5,528 bases of DNA, taken from contig CALEZJ010000040.1 in NCBI GenBank assembly GCA_937927885.1, forward strand, positions 1 through 5,528, written 5' to 3'. A model generated the notes under the pieces. The model worked only from the letters and a program-made list of their open reading frames with translations. It ran no database searches and was not told the DNA's origin. This document shows positions 1 through 4,360 of the stretch, in pieces. Position 1 is the first letter of the stretch, and every line of letters begins with the position of its first letter. A program made the translations under genes and the position numbers. Source of the stretch: an uncultured Paracoccaceae bacterium. GTDB taxonomy: Bacteria; Pseudomonadota; Alphaproteobacteria; Rhodobacterales; Rhodobacteraceae.

Positions 1-1
1 C

Positions 2-976
2 TGGCTGGGAGCCGCGCCGCGACGCCCGATGCTCGTGGGGCTCATGCTGATCCTCGGGGGGTCTGGCATTTGTGCAGGCATCGCGGACTCTTTCTCTTGG
101 CTCATGGCCTCGCGTGTTCTGGGTGCCTTGGCGCACGGCGCGTTCTGGGCCATGATCGGCACCCTCGGCGCGCAGCTTGTGCCCGCGCGACAGGTCGGCG
201 TGGCCACCTCAATCATATTTGGAGGGGTCTCCGTCGCCAGTGTGCTGGGTGTCCCGCTGGCAAACTTCATCGGACTGGAAAGCGGCTGGCGGGCCGCGTT
301 TCTGGCCATCGGCGTTCTGTCGGTCGTGGTCGCCTTGGCGTTGAGATTGACGATCCCGAATGTCGCGGGCTCGGGCCGTGTCGGCTTCAGCGCGCTTGGA
401 GAAATTCTTGCGATCCCCTCGTTCCAGCGCATCTTCGTGGCAACACTCTTCGCGATAACGGCGCATTTCATGGCGTTCACCTATATCGAGCCGTTTTTGT
501 CGGACGAAATCGGTATGGCGTCCGGATGGATCGCTCCGCTGCTCCTTCTATTCGGATTGGCGGGCGTGGCGGCCAATATCGTGACCGGTGCCTTCATCGA
601 CACGCGTCTCAAGACCGTGGTCATTATGGCCTTGCTGTCCGCATGCATTTCACTTGCTGCACTTGCATTACTAGGGGGTTCTGCAGGGCTGGTCGGCATT
701 CTGATGGCCCTCGCCCTCTGGGGCGGCGCCGTCGCCGCAGTCCTGGTCGGGTTCCAGACCTGGGTGCTCAAGCAAGCCGGAGCCGACGCCCTTCAGGCCT
801 CGGCAATTTATGTAGCACTATTCAACGGCGCGATTGGTCTCGGCGCGGCAATCGGATCGATACTCCTGCCTTACACCGGGCTCACGGGCTTGTTCCTCAT
901 TGCCGCCGTGTTGGTAGCCTTGGCTCTGCTCGCGACATCGCCCCTTCGGGAACCCGATACCGTTCCGGCGGAATAA
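2..976 (+). CDS. MFS efflux permease, 5'-truncated by window edge
   Basis: This is the C-terminal part of a 12-helix major facilitator superfamily transporter, most like the DHA1 drug/sugar efflux branch (AraJ/SotB-like). It is an inner-membrane antiporter by family; the substrate cannot be told. The frame is open from base 2 and the first visible residues (WLGAAPRRPM) fit the loop between helices 2 and 3, so the Met codon at 29 is internal rather than the start. About ten hydrophobic segments follow, consistent with TM3 to TM12. One is the TM4 stretch RVLGALAHGAFWAMIGTLGA, typical of this branch, and a polar loop (NVAGSGRVGFSALGE) separates the two six-helix halves. About 65-75 residues seem to be missing at the N terminus. 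The C terminus ends normally (LREPDTVPAE), so the gene is not broken at its 3' end. Its codon use is a little less GC-rich than the genes to the right, which fits a host gene next to an inserted element. Family call is firm, subfamily tentative. Confidence 0.88.
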   Translation, partial: WLGAAPRRPMLVGLMLILGGSGICAGIADSFSWLMASRVLGALAHGAFWAMIGTLGAQLVPARQVGVATSIIFGGVSVASVLGVPLANFIGLESGWRAAFLAIGVLSVVVALALRLTIPNVAGSGRVGFSALGEILAIPSFQRIFVATLFAITAHFMAFTYIEPFLSDEIGMASGWIAPLLLLFGLAGVAANIVTGAFIDTRLKTVVIMALLSACISLAALALLGGSAGLVGILMALALWGGAVAAVLVGFQTWVLKQAGADALQASAIYVALFNGAIGLGAAIGSILLPYTGLTGLFLIAAVLVALALLATSPLREPDTVPAE

Positions 977-1099
977 CGTTGAGACATGGTGCGATCGCTA
1001 TCCGCCCAGTCCTGAAACACAATATGACAGGGTGGCCTCCAGGCGTGGCGGCCACCCTGCGATTTCAGCCTCGGGAAATAACACCAGAAATGGACGCTT
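977..1099. other. gap between host transporter and element; candidate left boundary
   Basis: No gene fits in these 123 bases and no tRNA is visible. The gap separates the transporter from the integrase-associated block, so the left attachment site (attL) is most likely here or just outside the first element gene. This follows from gene order: integrases commonly lie near an att site and here the integrase points towards this side. The gap holds a perfect 10-bp inverted repeat whose arms contain GGGTGGC and GCCACCC, the same heptamer that is clustered upstream of the integrase. I see no convincing promoter; TTGAGA at 979-984 has no well-spaced -10 partner. The second att copy would lie outside the window, so the call cannot be closed here. 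Confidence 0.35.
1028..1059. terminator. 10-bp perfect hairpin after the MFS gene
   Basis: CAGGGTGGCC at 1028-1037 pairs perfectly with GGCCACCCTG at 1050-1059 around a 12-nt loop. The stem starts 51 nt after the transporter stop codon. It could end transporter transcription, but only a short GATTT follows instead of a clear U tract, so a standard intrinsic terminator is not certain. Each arm carries the heptamer GGGTGGC/GCCACCC, so a recombinase- or regulator-binding site is an alternative. Confidence 0.45.
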
Positions 1100-1705
1100 A
1101 TGAAGCTACCTCCCCGCGAACACTATACCGTCCATGAGGCTGCCGCCCGCTGGGGCTGCACCCTTGCCGATATCGCCGGCTGGTCGGCGAAGGGGCGCTT
1201 CGACATCGTCACCGGCATTCCGCCCACAGGTTGCGGCGATGAGACCGTCGCGGGCGAGGTCGTTGTGGCCGCCTTCGACATGCTGCCGATGTTTCGTCGC
1301 AGCGGCGCTGGTCCGCAGACCACACTGGTCCGGCGCGTGCGCCCGGTGGATCATGCCGAATGGCTGCAGGTCACGGATCCCGCGCCTGGCGTCGAGGTCT
1401 CGCTGATCGACCTGCTGATCGCAGGCCCGCAGGTGCGCAGGTTCGAGGATGAGCACGATCTGATGCGCCGGATCGCGGGCGGCACCGGCTCAATTTCGCC
1501 CTATGACTGGGACGGCATGATGAACGCCCTGATCGTGCGCATCCATGAACACGGCCTTCCGGCAACACAGGCCGAGCTGATCCGCGACATGCAGGACTGG
1601 TTCGCGGAACAGTCCGAGGGCGACGAGATCCCCGACGAGCGTTCGATCCGGCGGCGCATCACCGCGGTGTGGAAAACGCTCAGCCAGTTGCAGAAGGCCG
1701 GATAG
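1100..1705 (+). CDS. unrecognised DNA-binding-like protein next to integrase
   Basis: This is a 201-aa soluble protein that I cannot place in a named family. Residues 9-37 (starting YTVHEAAARWGCTLADIAGW) look like a helix-turn-helix of the MerR/excisionase kind. The middle (about 50-110) is mixed strand/helix. The C-terminal part (about 155-198) has an ATQAELIRDMQDWF helix, then PDERSIRRRI, an arginine-rich helix that could be a second DNA-recognition helix. There is no signal peptide and no membrane segment. The Met at 1100 is preceded only by a weak GGA (1092-1094), so translation may be inefficient. The gene is convergent with the integrase, with 3 bp between the stops. A role in control of integration or as an accessory factor is inferred from position only. 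It could instead be the outermost element gene with an unrelated job. Confidence 0.7.
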   Translation: MKLPPREHYTVHEAAARWGCTLADIAGWSAKGRFDIVTGIPPTGCGDETVAGEVVVAAFDMLPMFRRSGAGPQTTLVRRVRPVDHAEWLQVTDPAPGVEVSLIDLLIAGPQVRRFEDEHDLMRRIAGGTGSISPYDWDGMMNALIVRIHEHGLPATQAELIRDMQDWFAEQSEGDEIPDERSIRRRITAVWKTLSQLQKAG

Positions 1706-1721
1706 GGTTCAGCCGGCCTTC
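1693..1721. terminator. bidirectional terminator between convergent genes
   Basis: GAAGGCCGG at 1693-1701 pairs perfectly with CCGGCCTTC at 1713-1721, a 9-bp stem with an 11-nt loop. Both stop codons (1703-1705 on plus, 1709-1711 on minus) lie in the loop, so the stem uses the last codons of each gene. The arms end in AA/TT but no long T run follows on either strand. It is well placed to stop readthrough from both converging genes. Confidence 0.6.
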
Positions 1722-2983
1722 CGTTCACCGTTGCCGTTGCCGTCGCAATCATGGACCAGAACGGGTTTCGGTCGCAGCATGTCTGCCACGGCATCGACGC
1801 CGGCGCGCAGGGGGCCTTCCATCAGATGCGCATAGCGCAGGGTCGTCTGCATCTGGCTGTGGCCCAGCAGCTTGCCGATCATCTCCAGCGACGCGCCGCC
1901 GCTGACCAGCAGCGAGGCAAAGGTGTGCCGCAGATCGTGAATCCGCACATCCTCGATCCGCACCTGCCGCTGGATGCCGCGCCAGAATCGGCGGATTTCC
2001 TTCACCGGCTCTCCCGGCACATCGCCCGGAAACAGCCACGGGCTGCCCTTGGGCACCAGCAGCTTGCGCTGGCGCACGATCGCCGCCACATCCCCGGAGA
2101 TCGGCACCCGGTGGACCCTGCGCTGTTTTGTCGTGGCGGCCGGCTTTGTCCACAGGCAGTATTCCAGATCGAACTGCTCGAAACGGGCCTGCCGCACCTC
2201 CCCTACCCGCGCCCCGGTCAGCATGCACAGCCGGATGATGCCGGCGGCGCGCTGGTCCTCGGCCGCCTCCAGCGCCTTGGCCAGCCGCTCGATCTCATCC
2301 TTGGACAGAAACCGCTCGCGCGGGTTCTCGATACGGCGATAGAAGCCATTGACCGGGTTGTCGTCGCGCCAGCCCCATTCGATGGCAAGGTTGAACATCT
2401 TGCGCAGCACCTCGCCCACCCGGTTGGCCCGCACCGGGGTGGGCTTGCTGCCCTGCAGCTTGCGGGCACGGTTGTTGGGCTTGACCTTGTGCGGACGGGC
2501 GCGACCCTCGGCGATCTTCGCCAGCAGCTTCTCGACATCCGCCTTGGTGATCTCGCTCACCAGCTTGCGGCCCCAATGCGGGGCGACCAGTTTCGGCAGC
2601 ATGGATTTCTGGTCGGCGGCATTCAGGGGTGCCAGACGCACCACATGCTCGGCGATATAGCGGTCGATCAGATCGGCGACGCGGGGCGCTTCGCGGGTCT
2701 GGTCGCGATCTGCCAGCGGGTCGCCACCGGCATCGACCTCGCGGCGCAATTCCTTGGCGCGCTCACGCGCGGCCGTCACCGACCATTCCGGCCAGCGCGC
2801 GAAGGTCATCCGGCGCTGGCGACCGGCATGCCGGTAATCGAAGGTGAAGGCCCGCCCGCCGCCGCGATAGATGCAGACGGCAAAGCCGCGAATGTCGGCG
2901 TCGAAGATCTGGTAATCCCGTCCCTCGCGCGGCTCTGCGTCGCGCAGGATCTTCTCGGTCAGGCGGACCCGGTTTACTGCCAT
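1709..2983 (-). CDS. tyrosine recombinase / phage-type integrase
   Basis: This is a complete 424-aa site-specific recombinase that inserts and excises the element by a covalent 3'-phosphotyrosine intermediate. Residues about 3-90 form the arm-binding domain found in P4-type and many proteobacterial island integrases (DUF4102 type; RGFAVCIYRGGGRAFTFDYR, then FARWPEWSVTAARERA). About 100-205 is the core-binding SAM-like domain. About 222-400 is the catalytic domain. All expected active-site residues are visible: R259 in TGARVGE, K286 in ATTKQRRVHRVP, H349 and R352 in IHDLRHTFAS, H375 in LLGHSQ and nucleophile Y384 in TLRYAH. Nothing is truncated or frameshifted, so the protein should be active. 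The start is secured by AAGGAGG at 2996-2990 with 6-nt spacing. About 25 residues of linker (161-185, rich in K, R and N) between the domains are longer than usual. It points towards the MFS side, as lambda int points to attP. Confidence 0.96.
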   Translation of the reverse strand: MAVNRVRLTEKILRDAEPREGRDYQIFDADIRGFAVCIYRGGGRAFTFDYRHAGRQRRMTFARWPEWSVTAARERAKELRREVDAGGDPLADRDQTREAPRVADLIDRYIAEHVVRLAPLNAADQKSMLPKLVAPHWGRKLVSEITKADVEKLLAKIAEGRARPHKVKPNNRARKLQGSKPTPVRANRVGEVLRKMFNLAIEWGWRDDNPVNGFYRRIENPRERFLSKDEIERLAKALEAAEDQRAAGIIRLCMLTGARVGEVRQARFEQFDLEYCLWTKPAATTKQRRVHRVPISGDVAAIVRQRKLLVPKGSPWLFPGDVPGEPVKEIRRFWRGIQRQVRIEDVRIHDLRHTFASLLVSGGASLEMIGKLLGHSQMQTTLRYAHLMEGPLRAGVDAVADMLRPKPVLVHDCDGNGNGERKAG

Positions 2984-2989
2984 CGCATG

Positions 2990-2996
2990 CCTCCTT
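2990..2996 (-). promoter_or_regulatory. strong ribosome binding site of the integrase
   Basis: The minus strand reads AAGGAGG, a perfect anti-16S match, 6 nt before the integrase ATG at 2983. It fixes the start codon and is the strongest Shine-Dalgarno site seen in the window. Confidence 0.85.
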
Positions 2997-3004
2997 GCAC
3001 ATGG

Positions 3005-3292
3005 TCATGAGGCGTTGATTCGCCGCGATGGCAAGGCAATCATGCGCCTGCGGGTGGCGGACAGGCAGTGACCGGCAAGGATCGGGCACAGGCGCTGCCA
3101 CCCCTTGAATCGCGGGCAATCTCGGGGATCCAGCAAGCGCAGCGCATCCTCGTTCAAACCAGGCCCAAGCGGGTCAAAGCCCGTTTCGCCACCCATTGCC
3201 GGCCTGAATGTCGGCGAACGCGGGTGAAACGCGCTGCTGCGACGCAAATCAGCGATCCCCTGGATTATCAGCTCTCGCAGATCGCGCCGCAT
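3005..3292 (-). CDS. possible small protein upstream of integrase (doubtful)
   Basis: A 95-codon frame starts MRRDLRELIIQGIADLRRSS and ends 21 nt before the integrase ATG, on the same strand, so it could be a leader gene cotranscribed with the integrase. Against it: there is only a weak purine stretch before the start, its third codon positions look less GC-biased than those of the neighbours, and one arm of the 26-bp inverted repeat lies inside it, which suggests control DNA. I do not recognise the protein. Confidence 0.22.
   Translation of the reverse strand: MRRDLRELIIQGIADLRRSSAFHPRSPTFRPAMGGETGFDPLGPGLNEDALRLLDPRDCPRFKGWQRLCPILAGHCLSATRRRMIALPSRRINAS
3052..3077. repeat. left arm of 26-bp inverted repeat
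   Basis: It begins GGGTGGCGGACAGGCAGTGA and ends CCGGCA. It matches the reverse complement of 3375-3400 at 24 of 26 positions. The arms are 297 bp apart, far too distant for a simple hairpin, so paired protein-binding sites are more likely. Confidence 0.75.
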
Positions 3293-3322
3293 CGCAGCGC
3301 GCCCTTCATCCCAAATCACAAA

Positions 3323-3342
3323 ACCCCAGCAAAACATGGGGT
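3323..3342. repeat. short inverted repeat with 8-bp A-rich spacer
   Basis: ACCCCA at 3323-3328 and TGGGGT at 3337-3342 flank the spacer GCAAAACA. Two short inverted arms around a 6-8 bp spacer is the usual shape of a tyrosine-recombinase core site, but it could also be an operator. The right arm overlaps the first tandem GGGTGGC box. Confidence 0.4.
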
Positions 3343-3357
3343 GGCAGTGGGGTGGCA
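3337..3357. repeat. tandem TGGGGTGGCA boxes, 11-bp spacing
   Basis: Two exact copies of TGGGGTGGCA lie at 3337-3346 and 3348-3357, 11 bp apart (about one helical turn), so both face the same side of the DNA. Inverted TGCCACCCC copies lie at 3096-3104 and 3393-3401. The spacing suggests cooperative binding by one protein. Confidence 0.65.
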
Positions 3358-3364
3358 AAGCCAT

Positions 3365-3410
3365 TGCCGGTGACTGCCGGTCATTGCCTGTCTGCCACCC
3401 CTGCCCGTCC
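3365..3410. repeat. TGCC array phased at about 10 bp
   Basis: TGCC recurs at 3365, 3375, 3385, 3393 and 3402. The first units are TGCCGGTGAC, TGCCGGTCAT and TGCCTGTC. The steps of 10, 10, 8 and 9 bp put successive boxes roughly on one DNA face. The array includes the right arm of the 26-bp inverted repeat and ends about 55 bp before the first rightward gene, a suitable place for an operator or excisionase-type site. Confidence 0.5.
3375..3400. repeat. right arm of 26-bp inverted repeat
   Basis: It begins TGCCGGTCATTGCCTGTCTG and ends CCACCC. It is the near-perfect inverted partner of 3052-3077, with mismatches at only two positions. Confidence 0.75.
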
Positions 3411-3465
3411 TCTCTGCTGATCCCCGACATCCGCCCGCACCGGGCGACATTCGGGAGACCAGCAG

Positions 3466-3726
3466 ATGACATGTACCGACACCGCGCCACCGCCCGCCCC
3501 AAGGACGGCATCGGGATCGATCCTTTCCGGCTGGGTCAGCCGCGCCGATCTCGCCCGCGAACTCGGCCTGACCGAGGACACATTGCGCCGCTGGGAGGAT
3601 CGCCGCACCGGCCCCGCCTGCGTTCGTGCCGGCCGCAAGGTTTTCTATCGACGCTCCGCCATAGAGTCCTGGCTCGAGGCGCAGGAACGGCCGCAACCGG
3701 CTTTGAGATCGCGAGGCCGGCGATGA
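3466..3726 (+). CDS. excisionase-like helix-turn-helix protein
   Basis: This is an 86-aa DNA-binding protein of the MerR/AlpA/excisionase-like winged-helix group. After a disordered, Pro-rich N-terminal tail (1-20), residues 22-70 read WVSRADLARELGLTEDTLRR and then a wing with VRAGRKVFYRRSAIESWL, the usual order of helix-turn-helix, beta-hairpin wing and final helix. In phages such proteins are excisionases or early regulators. Here it is the first gene of the rightward operon, divergent from the integrase, which supports an excisionase or Cro-like role (inference). GGGAG at 3453-3457 lies 8 nt before the ATG and supports this start. Its stop overlaps the next start by 4 nt. The basic C terminus (RSRGRR) may add DNA contacts. 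A direct recombination role is not proven by the sequence. Confidence 0.8.
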   Translation: MTCTDTAPPPAPRTASGSILSGWVSRADLARELGLTEDTLRRWEDRRTGPACVRAGRKVFYRRSAIESWLEAQERPQPALRSRGRR

Positions 3727-3965
3727 ACGGCCCCGTCATGGATCCCGTCTGGCGGGCCGAACGCCTGTCCGAGGCCCGCGCCGTCGTCGCCGATGTGGCG
3801 CATCATTCCGATGCCCTGATCCGGCTCGCCTGCAAGGTTCTGGTTCAGCATGGCGAGACCGGGGCCGAACGCGAGGACGCGCGCCGGCTTCTGGTCATCC
3901 TCGATGCCCGCCGCCCTGCACGCAGTCATCAGGAAGACAATGATGAGGCGGGGGTGCAGCCATGA
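3723..3965 (+). CDS. small helical hypothetical protein
   Basis: This is an 80-aa protein that I do not recognise. It is predicted mostly helical (RAERLSEARAVVADVAHHSD, then ALIRLACKVLVQHG), with an acidic, charged C-terminal tail, and has no signal peptide or membrane segment. The start is chosen from the ATGA overlap with the upstream stop and a GAGG at 3713-3716 with 6-nt spacing. The same frame is open further upstream to 3336, but that part overlaps the HTH gene and the control region. Its own stop overlaps the nuclease start by 4 nt. Strict coupling to a DNA-binding protein and a nuclease suggests a partner protein of early DNA metabolism, but no function can be read from it. Confidence 0.65.
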   Translation: MNGPVMDPVWRAERLSEARAVVADVAHHSDALIRLACKVLVQHGETGAEREDARRLLVILDARRPARSHQEDNDEAGVQP

Positions 3966-4360
3966 CCCGGCGCAGCACCCCCGAAGCGGACCTGCAGCGC
4001 GCCGTCGTGCATGCCCTGCGCTTTGCGCTGCCCCGCGGCACCGTCATCCACCATTCGGCCAATGAGGTGGCCGAGCCGGGGTCGCGCGGGGCGAAACGCC
4101 AGGCGATCCTCGTCGGCATGGGCGTCCATCCCGGTTTTGCCGATCTGATGGTGATCTCCAGCGGTCGGGTACTGTTTCTGGAACTGAAATCCCCGAAGGG
4201 ACGGCTGCGCGTTGAACAGGAAGCATTTCGTGATGCGGTGCTGGCGCAGGGCTTCGGCTGGGCGCTTGTCCGGAGCCTGGATGATGCGCTGACGGCGCTT
4301 TCCGATCACGGCTTCACCACCCGCATCGCCCCTGCCCCGACGCGGAGGCCCGCGCCATGA
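3962..4360 (+). CDS. VRR-NUC family nuclease
   Basis: This is a 132-aa single-domain protein of the VRR-NUC branch of the PD-(D/E)xK nucleases. This branch includes stand-alone phage nucleases and the nuclease domain of FAN1; the stand-alone viral forms have been linked to cutting of branched DNA. Visible motifs are E8 and Q12 in the N-terminal helix (TPEADLQRAVV), GMGVHPGFADLMV with D61, then LFLELKSPKG with E74 and K76, and Q86 in the following helix. All expected metal-binding and catalytic positions are present, so it should be active. The length is typical of a stand-alone member. It overlaps both neighbours by ATGA, and GGGGG at 3950-3954 can serve as its ribosome site. Its place beside the replication-like gene suggests processing of replication or recombination intermediates. 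It could also pair with the downstream methyltransferase in a protection system, which is less likely. Confidence 0.9.
   Translation: MTRRSTPEADLQRAVVHALRFALPRGTVIHHSANEVAEPGSRGAKRQAILVGMGVHPGFADLMVISSGRVLFLELKSPKGRLRVEQEAFRDAVLAQGFGWALVRSLDDALTALSDHGFTTRIAPAPTRRPAP

Larger units (their letters stand above)
2984..3465. promoter_or_regulatory. divergent control region between integrase and early operon
   Basis: This 482-base region lies between the leftward integrase and the rightward early genes and should hold promoters for both. No well-supported gene fits; one minus-strand frame at 3005-3292 is listed separately at low confidence. It contains a 26-bp inverted repeat (3052-3077 and 3375-3400), six copies of the heptamer GGGTGGC or its complement, a TGCC array phased at about 10 bp, and a lower-GC patch at 3311-3336. 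I could not assign -10/-35 boxes with confidence on either strand. No repressor gene of the CI type lies here, which is unusual for this position in a prophage. Operators, integrase/excisionase arm sites or both are possible. Confidence 0.6.

Noticed and set aside
979..1003. Promoter for the gene at 1100 (TTGAGA with a TATCC-like box)
   Set aside because: Spacing of the two boxes is far too short and the -10 match is poor.
70..1137. Plus-strand frame overlapping the transporter
   Set aside because: Arg/His/Cys-rich out-of-frame translation of a clear membrane protein gene.
1751..3010. Long plus-strand open frame antisense to the integrase
   Set aside because: It is a by-product of high GC codon bias opposite a gene with all catalytic residues; the translation has no recognisable domain and is rich in H, Q, R and A.
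3316..3511. Minus-strand extension upstream of the frame at 3005-3292
   Set aside because: It overlaps the repeat array and the first codons of the HTH gene, and the translation (Cys/His/Pro-rich) looks non-coding.
3336..3722. Upstream extension of the 80-aa protein in the same open frame
   Set aside because: It would cover the control repeats and the whole HTH gene; the coupled ATG at 3723 with its own ribosome site is the better start.
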